Assembly: GCF_013362815.1 (NCBI RefSeq)
Contig: NZ_JABFVK010000020.1
Span: forward strand, 1-64,000
Reading direction: 5' to 3'
Source: Hamadaea sp.
Lineage (GTDB): Bacteria; Actinomycetota; Actinomycetes; Mycobacteriales; Micromonosporaceae
DNA: 64,000 nt
Made by a program: the position numbers and the translations under genes. Below are positions 39,159 to 48,124 of this stretch, piece by piece. Below the pieces are notes generated by a model. It saw nothing but the letters and a program-made list of their open reading frames with translations. It did not search any database and had not been told where the DNA came from. Numbering within the stretch: the stretch's first letter is position 1; each line of letters starts with the position of its first letter.

Positions 39159-41522
39159 TCAGCGGAGGGTGCGGAGGTCGATGGCTTCGGCCATCACCCG
39201 GTATCCCGCGTCCGACGGGTGCAGGTGGTCGCCGGAGTCGTACGCCGGATCGATGCGCTGCGGGTCGGCCGGGTCGCGTACCACCGCGTCGAAGTCGATG
39301 ACGGCGTCGAAGTCGGCGCTGGTACGGATGTAGGAGTTGACCGCCTGCCGGACGGCGTCGCGCTCTTCGGTGTAGGAGCGCCAGCCCTTGATCGGCGTGA
39401 TGGTGCCGACGATGACACGCAGTCCTTGGGCGTGCGCCTGGGCGGCGAGCTGCTTCAGGGCCAGCTTCAGCGCTTCCGGATCGGGGTGGGCGAGGTTGAG
39501 GATGTCGTTCACGCCTTCGAGCACGATGACGGTACGCGCACCGGACGTGGTCAGCATGTCCCGGTTGAGCCGGGCGTACGCGTTCGGCCCGCCGATGCCG
39601 GTGCCGGTGCTGCTGTCCAGGATGCGGTTGCCGCTGAGGCCGCTGTTGACCACGCCGAGTTTGGTGGGCCCGTTCTCGGCGGCGAGCCGGTCGGCGAGGA
39701 TGTCCGGCCAGCGGTGATTCGCGCTGGTCGTCGAGCGGTCGCCGTCGGTGATCGAGTCGCCGAAGGTCACCACGGCGCCGTGTACGCCACTCGAACTGAC
39801 ATCGACTCCGGTCACGTAGTACCAGGCCGTCGTCGGCTGGGTGAACGCGCTGCCCTGCTCGTCGGCCGCGTGGTCGCCGTCCGCCGTGCGGAACGACGTC
39901 TGGTACGAGCGCGGATGCTCGGTCACCGGTCCGGACGGGCTCGGCGTGTAGACCGTCACCAGCAGATCCGCGTCGGCCGGCACGTCCAGCGCGATCGGAT
40001 CGCTGAGCACCTCGGCCCCGGCGGGGATCGTCACCGACGGCAGCCCGCCGAACGTCACCTCGCGCATGGTTCCGGCGACCGCTTCCGGTCCGTCGGGCCG
40101 CGTCGCCAGCGCGGCGGTCACCCGGCCCATCAGGACCGGCGCACTGCCAAGGGCATTGGACAGTCGTACGCGAGCCGCATCGCCGCCGACGCTGGTGTGG
40201 ACGACGTTGCGGATCGAGTAGTTCGGCATACCGAGATCGGCGCCGGGAGTGGTGCGGGCCATAGCGGTCTGCCACGTGCTGACCCAGTGCCCGGCCGGGC
40301 GGCTGTCCAGCTTGTCGAGGTCGACGACGGCCGCCATCGCCTGGTAGCCGGCGTCCTTGGGGTGCAGGTGGTCTCCGGAGTCGTAGTCCGGTCGCAGGCG
40401 AGTGGGGGCGGCCGGGTCACGCAGGGCCGCGTCGAAGTCGGCGACCGCGTCGAACACCCCGCTGTCCCGGATGAACGCGTTCACCGCCTGGCGTACGCCT
40501 TCCAGCTCCTCGGTGTAGTTGCTCGACCCGCCGAACGGGGTGAGCGTACCGCCGGTGATGCGCATGCCCTTGGCCTGGACCTGAGCCGCGACCTGGCGCA
40601 GCCCGGCGATGATCTCGGACGGCTCGTGATGCTGGGGCTGGCCGCCGATGTCGTTGATGCCCAGCAGGACCACCACCGAGCGCGCGCCGGGCGCGGTCAG
40701 CACGTCACGGTCCAATCTAGACAGAGCATTGGGGTTCCAGGTGTTGCTGAGCAGGCGATTCGAGCTGATCCCGGCGTTCAGTACGCCCAGCCGAGTCGCG
40801 CCCGGTTCCGCGATGAGCCGATCGGCGAGGTAGTCGGGCCAGCGGTGGTTGGCGTTGCGGGTGGACGCGTTCCCGTCGGTGATCGAGTCGCCGAGCGTGA
40901 CGACCGCTCCTTCAGCCTCGCCGAGCACGTCGACTCCGCTGACGTAGGGCCAGAACGTGATCGCCGACGTGAACGCCGCGCCGGACTCCTCGGCCGCATG
41001 GTCGCCGGTCACTGACAAGTACGACGTCTGGTTGGCCACCTGGTGGTAGGTCACCGGTCCCGACGCCGCTGGCGTGTAGACGCTGACCAGGAGGTCGCCG
41101 TCCTCGGGGACGGCGTACGGGATCGGGTCACTGAGCGCCTCACCGCCGGCCGGGATGGTCACCGACGTCGCACCGCCGAAGGTCAGCGACCGCATCGTGC
41201 CGGCGACCGCGTTCGGTGCGGTGCCGACCGCCGCCACCGCCACGGTCACGGCGTCCATGCGTACTGCGGTTGTGCCGAGGACGTTGGTCAGCGTCACGCG
41301 TACGCCGGAACCGCCGACGCTGGTATGCACGACGTTGCGGATGGTGCGGTCGGCGTACCCGGTGGGCAGGTTCGGCACCGTCCCGGTGGCCGCAGCCGAC
41401 CAGGTGCCCACCCAGCCGTCCGGCGGAGGGGCCGCCGGATCTGCCGAGACGGCGGTCGTCGAACCGAGTACCAGGGCCACCACCGTACCGGCGGTTTGCA
41501 GCATCTTCCGGACATAGGACAT
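39159..41522 (-). CDS. Secreted tandem SGNH/GDSL hydrolase (two full units)
   Basis: 787 residues, GGGGAGGAG before ATG 41522, signal peptide 1-27. Unit 1 (about 36-400) and unit 2 (about 408-787) are homologous over their length, each a jelly-roll (GWVGTWSAAATG / HWVSTWQTAMAR, TIRNVVHTSVGG / SIRNVVHTSVGG) followed by an SGNH domain. Unit 1 has GDSITDG with Ser213, GIND and DHLHP; unit 2 has GDSITDG with Ser590, GVND and DHLHP. Both catalytic sets look intact, so this is a covalent dimer of an extracellular esterase. The family acts on lipid or carbohydrate esters; substrate unknown. Divergent from the sialidase. Confidence 0.9.
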   Translation of the reverse strand: MSYVRKMLQTAGTVVALVLGSTTAVSADPAAPPPDGWVGTWSAAATGTVPNLPTGYADRTIRNVVHTSVGGSGVRVTLTNVLGTTAVRMDAVTVAVAAVGTAPNAVAGTMRSLTFGGATSVTIPAGGEALSDPIPYAVPEDGDLLVSVYTPAASGPVTYHQVANQTSYLSVTGDHAAEESGAAFTSAITFWPYVSGVDVLGEAEGAVVTLGDSITDGNASTRNANHRWPDYLADRLIAEPGATRLGVLNAGISSNRLLSNTWNPNALSRLDRDVLTAPGARSVVVLLGINDIGGQPQHHEPSEIIAGLRQVAAQVQAKGMRITGGTLTPFGGSSNYTEELEGVRQAVNAFIRDSGVFDAVADFDAALRDPAAPTRLRPDYDSGDHLHPKDAGYQAMAAVVDLDKLDSRPAGHWVSTWQTAMARTTPGADLGMPNYSIRNVVHTSVGGDAARVRLSNALGSAPVLMGRVTAALATRPDGPEAVAGTMREVTFGGLPSVTIPAGAEVLSDPIALDVPADADLLVTVYTPSPSGPVTEHPRSYQTSFRTADGDHAADEQGSAFTQPTTAWYYVTGVDVSSSGVHGAVVTFGDSITDGDRSTTSANHRWPDILADRLAAENGPTKLGVVNSGLSGNRILDSSTGTGIGGPNAYARLNRDMLTTSGARTVIVLEGVNDILNLAHPDPEALKLALKQLAAQAHAQGLRVIVGTITPIKGWRSYTEERDAVRQAVNSYIRTSADFDAVIDFDAVVRDPADPQRIDPAYDSGDHLHPSDAGYRVMAEAIDLRTLR

Positions 41523-41758
41523 AGGATCTCCTCCCCAGTTCCGGACGAGTCTGCCCCTCGATCTCCGCTGGAGTCAATAGCCACCCGACGATCTGTCCAC
41601 AACGGACTGCCGTGCGTGGCCAGTATTAGCAGCGGCATTAGTGGCACAGTGCCGAGCAGGGTCTTGTGACGGCGAGGACATGGGACGTAGGATGTCCGTG
41701 TTTCGAGCATGTTTCAAGAGTTCGCGCTGACACGCGGACGTCGGAGGTAAACGCACCT

Positions 41759-43642
41759 ATGACGAGACATCGACTCTTATCCGCATTCGTGGTGGCGGCG
41801 ATGGCCGCGACCGCGCTGCTCAACGGCGGGACGGCGTACGCCGCCGAGCCGTATCACGAAGCCGGGGCGGTCTACACCGCCAAGACCGACGGCTACTTCT
41901 GCTACCGGATTCCGGCGATCGTCAAGGCCACCAACGGCGACCTGCTGGCGTTCGCCGAGGGCCGGATCAACAACTGCGACGACCGCGGCAACATCGACTT
42001 GGTGCTGAAGCGGTCGCACGACGGGGGCCGCACGTGGGGACCGCTGCAGGTGGTGTCCCGGGGCAACGGCGACACCCACGGCAACCCGATGCCGATCGTC
42101 GACGAGCGCACCGGCCGGGTCGTGCTGTTCACCACGCACAACCCGGGCACCGGCAGCGGCGGTCGCGTCCCGTATCTGCAAGTCAGCGACGACCAGGGCG
42201 CGACGTGGAGCGCACCCCGGCAGATGCCGGAGCTCCTGCAGCCGGAGTGGACCGCCTGGTACGCCACCGGCCCGGTGCACGCCATCCAGCTCAAGCGCGG
42301 CCCGCACGCGGGGCGGCTGGTGATGAGCGCCAACCACGAGTCGCGGGCCGCCGACGGCAGCAGTGTCGCCGGGATCAACCTCGGTTACAGCGACGACGGC
42401 GGTGACACCTGGCATCTCGGCGCGATCGCCGGCGGTGCGTCGCCGGACATCTTCGTCAACGAATCCACCCTGGTCGAGCTGACCGACGGGCGGGTCTACG
42501 TCAACGTTCGCGAGGCCGGCACGTCCGCAGGCACGCGTGCGTACGCGATCTCCAGTGACGGCGGCGAGACCTTCGACGCGCCGTTCCAGATGGAGCCCGC
42601 AATCGTGATGCCGGTCGTCCAAGGCTCACTGCTCCGGCTGACCGCCACCGACGAAGGTGACGCGCAGAACCGCATCCTGTTCGCCGGCCCCGCCAATCCC
42701 GGCAAGCGTGAAGCGCTCACGATCCGGTCCTCCTACGACGAGGCCCAGACTTGGGAGACCTGGCAGGAGGGCAAGGTCATCAGCTGGGGTCCGGGCGGCT
42801 ACTCCGATCTCGTGAAGATCGATGACGACCCGGCGCTCGGGCCGGTGGCCGGTGTCCTCTACGAAAGCGGCGCGGTCGCGCTCTACGAGGTGATCCAGTT
42901 CGTCCGGTTCAACGAGGCGTACCTCGACACGCCGAACGACTCGCCACCGAACCTGCCCCCGCCACCGGCTCCGGGACCGACGACTCCGGACGCCGCACCG
43001 CGCTACGACAACACGGCGTACGTGCGGGGCAACGCGACCCTGGGCACCGGCCGGTTCGGCACCGGGCTCGCGGCCGACGGCGTGGACGACTACGTCGAGA
43101 TGCCCTACAACCAGAACGTCGACCTCGACGACGACCAGTTCACCATCATGACGTGGTTCCGCTACAGCGAGACCTCCGGCAGCATCGTGATCTGGTGGTT
43201 CTATCAGGTGGGCACCGGGGCCGCCCAGATCTGGCTGCGGGCCGAACCGGCCAGCAACCGCATCCGGGGTGTCGTGGGAACCGGCCAAGGCGATGCCAAC
43301 ATCACCATTCCGGGTGCGTACAACGATGGAAAATGGCACCACGTCGCGATGCAGCGGACCGCGACCCGAGTCACGGTCTTCATCGACGGCGCAACCGTCG
43401 CGGACCTGGCCGCGCCGCGTGGTTCGGTGACCACGGGCAAGGATTTCGGCATCAACAGCGTGTTCCTCGGCCGGCGTGTCGACGGCCTCAACAACACGTT
43501 CAAGGGTGACTTGGACGAGTTCCGGATCTACGGCCGGGCGTTGACCGCCGACGAGCTGCAGGACATCCGCGAGCACAACACGCCGATCGCCGGTCAGCTA
43601 CGGCTCCGGCTGCCGTTCGACACGATAAATCCGCAGCAATGA
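41759..43642 (+). CDS. Secreted sialidase (GH33) with LamG-type domain
   Basis: 627 residues from ATG 41759 (GGAGGT 10 nt upstream); signal 1-28. The GH33 six-bladed propeller (about 33-390) has the FRIP-like YRIPAIV, and Asp boxes SHDGGRTW, SDDQGATW, SDDGGDTW and SSDGGETF; a fifth, SYDEAQTW, is degenerate. A Pro-rich linker (about 398-420) joins a concanavalin-like LamG domain (about 430-627, FGTGLAADGVDDYVEMPYNQ). It should cleave terminal sialic acids from glycans outside the cell. The 236-nt divergent region upstream (41523-41758) holds GGACAT/ATGTCC half-sites but no clear promoter boxes. Confidence 0.92.
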   Translation: MTRHRLLSAFVVAAMAATALLNGGTAYAAEPYHEAGAVYTAKTDGYFCYRIPAIVKATNGDLLAFAEGRINNCDDRGNIDLVLKRSHDGGRTWGPLQVVSRGNGDTHGNPMPIVDERTGRVVLFTTHNPGTGSGGRVPYLQVSDDQGATWSAPRQMPELLQPEWTAWYATGPVHAIQLKRGPHAGRLVMSANHESRAADGSSVAGINLGYSDDGGDTWHLGAIAGGASPDIFVNESTLVELTDGRVYVNVREAGTSAGTRAYAISSDGGETFDAPFQMEPAIVMPVVQGSLLRLTATDEGDAQNRILFAGPANPGKREALTIRSSYDEAQTWETWQEGKVISWGPGGYSDLVKIDDDPALGPVAGVLYESGAVALYEVIQFVRFNEAYLDTPNDSPPNLPPPPAPGPTTPDAAPRYDNTAYVRGNATLGTGRFGTGLAADGVDDYVEMPYNQNVDLDDDQFTIMTWFRYSETSGSIVIWWFYQVGTGAAQIWLRAEPASNRIRGVVGTGQGDANITIPGAYNDGKWHHVAMQRTATRVTVFIDGATVADLAAPRGSVTTGKDFGINSVFLGRRVDGLNNTFKGDLDEFRIYGRALTADELQDIREHNTPIAGQLRLRLPFDTINPQQ

Positions 43643-43646
43643 CGGC

Positions 43647-43711
43647 GCGTTGATCATGAACCTAAGGTTCCACTCCGACCCGGAGCCGGACCTTAGGTTC
43701 ATGATCAACGC
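43647..43711. terminator. Perfect 22-bp inverted repeat between convergent genes
   Basis: Arms beginning GCGTTGATCATGAACCTAAG and ending CTTAGGTTCATGATCAACGC are perfect over 22 bp around a 21-nt loop. It lies exactly between the converging sialidase and hydrolase genes and is the best-preserved member of the TGATCA family. Confidence 0.8.
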
Positions 43712-43720
43712 GGACGCGGG

Positions 43721-44500
43721 TCAGCCGAGCGCGGCGACCTCTCGGATGGCGGTGGCGATGGCCGGGGCGTCCTTCTTCAGAATCGCGCCGTGGTTGCTCG
43801 GCACCTTGGCGCTGACCTTGATGTTCGGGTTGCGCTCGAGGACTTCGGTGACGCTGGCTCGGATGATCTCCTGTTCGTCGCCCTTGCTGCCGAACGAGCG
43901 GCCCGAGCCCAGCACGTACCGCGTCGGCACGGTGATGGCGTCCAGCACCGGCCCCAACGCGCTCTTGCGGGAGATCTGGCCGACCTCGATGTTGCTCTCG
44001 GCCTGCTGCGCGGCGCTCATGCGCGGGGTCAGGCCGGTCGGGCGCAGCAGCACCGTGATCGGGCGCATCATCTTGAACAGCTTGCGGATACGCTGCTCGA
44101 CCTCCTCGGTCAGCCAGTCGTACGGCTCCGCCCCCTCGACGAGGACGGCACCGAGGGTCCGGCCGGGGTTGGCACTGGCCCAATGCGCGGCCACGAACGC
44201 GCCGTAGGACCAGCCCACGACGACCGCCCGCTCGACGCCCCGAGCGTCGAGGACGGCCTCGACGTCGCGCAGCGCGGCGGCGAACGAGTAGTCCTTCGAA
44301 GTCTTCGACTTGCCGCGAGCGCGCTCGTCGAACGTGATGTGCCGGAAGCCGTTGCCCAGCTCGGCGATGACCCGCTTCCAGTAGCCCTGGGTCGCGAACT
44401 GGCCGTTCAGGTAGAGCACGGGGATTCCGGAGCCGCCGGTGTCGGTGACGGCCAGCGAGGTGTCCTCGATCGGCAGCATGCCGGTCCAAGCCGAGGTCAT
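43721..44500 (-). CDS. Alpha/beta hydrolase
   Basis: 259 residues, GAAGGGAA before ATG 44500. Sequence features: oxyanion-side VLYLNGQFATQGYW, nucleophile elbow GWSYG, HITFDERARGKSKT before it, and a C-terminal His in VPSNHGAILKK. The layout is a classic lid-bearing hydrolase (lid about 130-185). No signal peptide. The substrate is not predictable. It diverges from the second LAL gene over 200 nt. Confidence 0.87.
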   Translation of the reverse strand: MTSAWTGMLPIEDTSLAVTDTGGSGIPVLYLNGQFATQGYWKRVIAELGNGFRHITFDERARGKSKTSKDYSFAAALRDVEAVLDARGVERAVVVGWSYGAFVAAHWASANPGRTLGAVLVEGAEPYDWLTEEVEQRIRKLFKMMRPITVLLRPTGLTPRMSAAQQAESNIEVGQISRKSALGPVLDAITVPTRYVLGSGRSFGSKGDEQEIIRASVTEVLERNPNIKVSAKVPSNHGAILKKDAPAIATAIREVAALG

Positions 44501-44779
44501 GATGGGTTCCCTTCGTCGTCGATGGCTTTACGTTCGGCCGTCGTCCTGTCATGGGGCCGTCTTCGAGCTGTCACGGCGACGCTGGGGCCGCCGCCGGCAT
44601 CGCAATCGCCCCGAACTCGTCGGAAACGCTAGGTTCGGCCAGGCCGGAAGTAATGAGTAAGGTGACGCATGATCCGCGAGTAGGTATGAGGGATACGCGA
44701 TGCTCCGAGGTGGGCGCGGGAGATCCAGGCCGTCGAGGCGCTCCTGGCCGACGCTTCGGCCGGGGTCAGCGGCGTACTG

Positions 44780-47356
44780 GTGATCAAGGGTGATCCCGGG
44801 ATGGGGAAGTCCGCCCTTCTCGAATACGCCGTGCAGACCGCTTCGGCGGCGTACGTGCTGCGGGGCACCGGCGTGGAAACCGAGGTGGAGCTTCCGTTCG
44901 CCGCGCTGCACCTGCTGCTCAGGCCCGCTCTCGACCGGCTCGGTACGCTGCCGGCTCCGCAGACTGCCGCACTGCGTGGCGCGTTCGGGCTGGCCCCGAT
45001 GGGTCAAGCCGACAAATTCCTCGTGGGGCTGGCCACGCTCAGCCTGTTGGCGGAACTGGCGGAGGACCGCCCGCTGCTGGTAGTCGTCGATGACGCCCAG
45101 TGGGTCGACGAGGCTTCGGCCGCAGCGCTGCTGTTCGCGGCGCGACGGCTCCAGTCCGAGGGGATCGCCGTCTTGATCGCCGCGCGCGACGAGCCTTCCT
45201 TTCCCACCAACGGATTGCCGGAACTGCGTCTCGGCGAGCTCGGCCGCGAGGACGCCGAATCCCTCCTGAGCGCCGAACTGCCCAGCGAACTGCGGGAGTC
45301 GGTGCTCGCCGAGGCCGGCGGCAACCCACTCGCCCTCGTCGAGCTATCCAAGGCCGCCGACCAGGGCGAACTCGACATCGCCGGACCGCTCCCACTCACC
45401 GACCGGCTCCAGGCCGCCTTCGCCGGCCAGCTCGACCGGCTCCCCGAACCCACGAGACGCATACTCGCCGTGGCGGCCGCCGAGGATTCCGGCTCGCTGA
45501 GCATCGTGCTCACCGCGGCCCCGACCTTGGGCATTCCCGCCGACGCGCTCGAACCGGCCGAGCTGACCGGGCTCGTCAAGGTGACCGGGGGTGTCATCCG
45601 CTTCCGCCATCCTCTGCTGCGCTCCGCGGCGTACCAGATGATCTCCTCGTCGCAACGCCGCTTGATCCATCACGCGCTGGCCGGGGCCGTCAGCGGCGAT
45701 CGGCGGGCCTGGCATCTGGCACTGGCCGCAACCGGCCCGGACGACCAGGTCGCCGACGCCCTCGAAGAGTCGGCCGAGCGAGCCGGCGCGCGCCTCGGGT
45801 ACGCGGCCATGGCGACCGCCTACGAGCGATCCGCGCAGCTCAGCGAAGATCAGCGGCAGATCGCCCGCCGGCTGGTAGCTGCGGCGACGGCGGCAAGCGA
45901 GGCCGGTCAGTTCGCACGCGCGGTGGCCCTGAGCGACCGCGCCGAGAGGCTGACCGGGGATCCCGCGATGTTGGCCCGGCTCGCGAGAGTGCGATCGGCG
46001 GCGGCGTTCAGCGAAGGTTCGTCCCGGCACTCGGCTCGCATTCTCATCGACGGCGCGGCGCTCGTCGCCGAGATCGATCCGGAGTCGGCCGCGAACATGC
46101 TCATGACCGCCTCACGCGACATCTGGCCTACCGGGGACGCCCCTTTCACGACCGAAGCGGCGAGCGCGCTCGACCGGCTCGGCCTGCCCGCCGACGACCC
46201 GCGACCTGATTTGGCCCGCGGCCTCGCCGACATCTACGTGCGCAATCTCGAGTCCGGTTTCCCGCTCGTGAGCGACTTCCTTCGCCGCCCGCCGCCCGAG
46301 GACGTCGAGAGCCAACTGGCAGTGTCAGCCCATCCCGTCTTCGTCGCCGGCCGCCTCGACCTGGCTGTTTCGCTGTCGACTGGACTGGCTGCCCAGTGCC
46401 GGGCCGAGGGTCGCATCCGGCTGCTCCCCGCTGTGCTCGACTATCTCGCGTACTCGCAGCTGCTGGCCGGGCGTCATCGCGACGCCCGGACCAGCGCCGA
46501 GGAAGGACTTCGGCTCGCCTACGACACCGGCGATCAGCATCCGGCGACGAGCCTGCTCGCCTGGCTCGCCGCCGTCGAGGGAGACGAGCAGCGCTGCCGG
46601 CCGTTGGCCGAGGAAGGGCTCCGGCTCGCCCTCCGCCATCAGCTGCCCGTCGCGGGCCTGCTCTCGACCTGGGCGCTGGCCATGCTCGACCTGACGCAGG
46701 GCCGCGATCAGGCCGCGCTCGACCGTCTCCTGGCCCGGCCCCGCGGCTCGTCGCACTTCGCCACCCGGGTGGTGGTCGACGAGGTCGAGGCGGCGGTACG
46801 CCTCGGCACGCCGGAATGCGTACGCGAATCGCTGGCGCTCTTCGAACGATGGACCGCGTTGTCGGGCGAGGCCTGGGCGCTGGCCCTCGTCGCCCGGTGC
46901 CACGGCATCCTGCACGATTCCGAGGAGGACTTCCTCCGCGCGCTCGACTGGCACAAGCTCGCGCCGCAACCGTACGAACAGGCCCGAACCCAGCTCGCGT
47001 ACGGCGAATGGCTGCGTCGCCGGCGTCGCAAGGCCGAAGCCCGGCCGCATCTGCGCGCCGCCAACGAGGCGTTCGATCGGCTCGGAGCCCGGCCGTGGGC
47101 CGACCGCGCCGCCGCAGAGCTGCGGGCCTCCGGCGAAGCCACCCCCACTCGTCGTCGCGCCGATCCCGGCAGTGTGCTGACCGCTCAGGAATTGCAGGTC
47201 GTACGCCTCGCGGCAACCGGCGCGACGAACCGGGACATCGCAGCGCACCTGTTGCTCAGCCCGCGCACCATCGGGCAGCACTTGTACAAGGCGTTCCCGA
47301 AGCTGGGCATCTCCTCCCGGACGGAGTTGGCGCGGCTCGAACTCGACCGGCTCTAA
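44780..47356 (+). CDS. LuxR-family LAL regulator with an apparent 5' frameshift
   Basis: The intact frame gives 858 residues from GTG 44780, but that start lies 2 codons before the Walker A strand (VIKGDPGMGKSALL). The same frame reads backward as AREIQAVEALLADASAGVSG, the normal N-terminus, to a stop at 44687 with no start codon. ATG 44700 opens MLRG in another frame; adding one base in the GGTGGGCG run (44709-44716) would join both. So the gene carries a 1-nt deletion or a sequencing error. The rest is complete: Walker B LLVVVDDAQWVD, TPR-like region, LuxR HTH (LTAQELQVVRLAATGATNRD, IAAHLLLSPRTIGQHLYKAF). Paralogue of the 23607 gene. Confidence 0.85.
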   Translation: MIKGDPGMGKSALLEYAVQTASAAYVLRGTGVETEVELPFAALHLLLRPALDRLGTLPAPQTAALRGAFGLAPMGQADKFLVGLATLSLLAELAEDRPLLVVVDDAQWVDEASAAALLFAARRLQSEGIAVLIAARDEPSFPTNGLPELRLGELGREDAESLLSAELPSELRESVLAEAGGNPLALVELSKAADQGELDIAGPLPLTDRLQAAFAGQLDRLPEPTRRILAVAAAEDSGSLSIVLTAAPTLGIPADALEPAELTGLVKVTGGVIRFRHPLLRSAAYQMISSSQRRLIHHALAGAVSGDRRAWHLALAATGPDDQVADALEESAERAGARLGYAAMATAYERSAQLSEDQRQIARRLVAAATAASEAGQFARAVALSDRAERLTGDPAMLARLARVRSAAAFSEGSSRHSARILIDGAALVAEIDPESAANMLMTASRDIWPTGDAPFTTEAASALDRLGLPADDPRPDLARGLADIYVRNLESGFPLVSDFLRRPPPEDVESQLAVSAHPVFVAGRLDLAVSLSTGLAAQCRAEGRIRLLPAVLDYLAYSQLLAGRHRDARTSAEEGLRLAYDTGDQHPATSLLAWLAAVEGDEQRCRPLAEEGLRLALRHQLPVAGLLSTWALAMLDLTQGRDQAALDRLLARPRGSSHFATRVVVDEVEAAVRLGTPECVRESLALFERWTALSGEAWALALVARCHGILHDSEEDFLRALDWHKLAPQPYEQARTQLAYGEWLRRRRRKAEARPHLRAANEAFDRLGARPWADRAAAELRASGEATPTRRRADPGSVLTAQELQVVRLAATGATNRDIAAHLLLSPRTIGQHLYKAFPKLGISSRTELARLELDRL

Positions 47357-48120
47357 TCGCGTCGCCCGACGCCGCCTCTATTCCTCCGAACTCGGTCGAG
47401 GATGCGACCGACCAGCGTTGCCACGCCGACGGCGCACGACACCAGGACGATGCTGCCGATGACGTCCAGGACGTAGTGGTTCGCCGTGGTGAACACGACG
47501 CCGATCATCAGCAACGGGAAGATCCAGGCCGCCAGGGCCGCCTTCGGATGCGAAGACCGCAGGGCCACCCAGACCGCGTACGCACTCCACAACGACCAGC
47601 CGACGTGCATACTCGGCATGGCGGAGAAGGTGTTCTGTCCATCGTGGATTGTCATGGTGGACTGCCCCCAAACGATGTCGACGACACCGGCAAGCGCGAG
47701 CCGTGGCGGCGCCAACGGATAGAGCCAGTAAACCGGCAGCACCAGGGCTGTCATCGCGACTAGAGTCCGCCGCACTTGCGGATAGACCGCGGAACGCCGC
47801 AGATACCCCCACACCAGTACGCCGAGCACGACGACGTAGTACGTGCGGTACAGGTAGACCGCAGGCTGGATGAGGATCGGATGCTCGGTGAGCCACCGAT
47901 TCGCCGCCCGTTCGACGTCCAGGTGCAGCGCCCGTTCAACGGTCTGCACCGTACGCGCGTGGGCGTACGCGGCGGCGGCGTCCTTGCCCAGCATGTCGTG
48001 CACCCGGGTGAACACGAAGAGCCAGAGCGCCAACCCGGCGACCTCGAACGTCGCCTTCTTCACCCGATCACGTCCGGCGTGCATACGTCCTAGACGGCGA
48101 AGCACCCCCGAGGGTTGCAT
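47353..48120 (-). CDS. PAP2-like phosphatase, inositolphosphotransferase-type
   Basis: 255 residues from ATG 48120, 4 nt after the upstream gene; ATG 48084 (MHAGRDRVKKATF) is an alternative. About six membrane segments. The PAP2 signature is present as YPLAPPRLALAGVVD, SAMPSMHVGWSLW (His nucleophile support) and TTANHYVLDVIGS. The AppA/Aur1-type set indicates transfer or hydrolysis of a phosphate on a lipid. It is last in the sigma-factor operon, so cell-envelope remodelling under sigma control is likely (inference). It overlaps the LAL stop by 4 nt on the other strand. Confidence 0.83.
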   Translation of the reverse strand: MQPSGVLRRLGRMHAGRDRVKKATFEVAGLALWLFVFTRVHDMLGKDAAAAYAHARTVQTVERALHLDVERAANRWLTEHPILIQPAVYLYRTYYVVVLGVLVWGYLRRSAVYPQVRRTLVAMTALVLPVYWLYPLAPPRLALAGVVDIVWGQSTMTIHDGQNTFSAMPSMHVGWSLWSAYAVWVALRSSHPKAALAAWIFPLLMIGVVFTTANHYVLDVIGSIVLVSCAVGVATLVGRILDRVRRNRGGVGRRD

Positions 48121-48124
48121 CTGG

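Noticed and set aside
41523-41758. TTTCGAGCATGTTTCAAG before the sialidase as a LacI operator
   Set aside because: The two TTTC words are direct, not inverted, and the core lacks the central CG; too weak to call.
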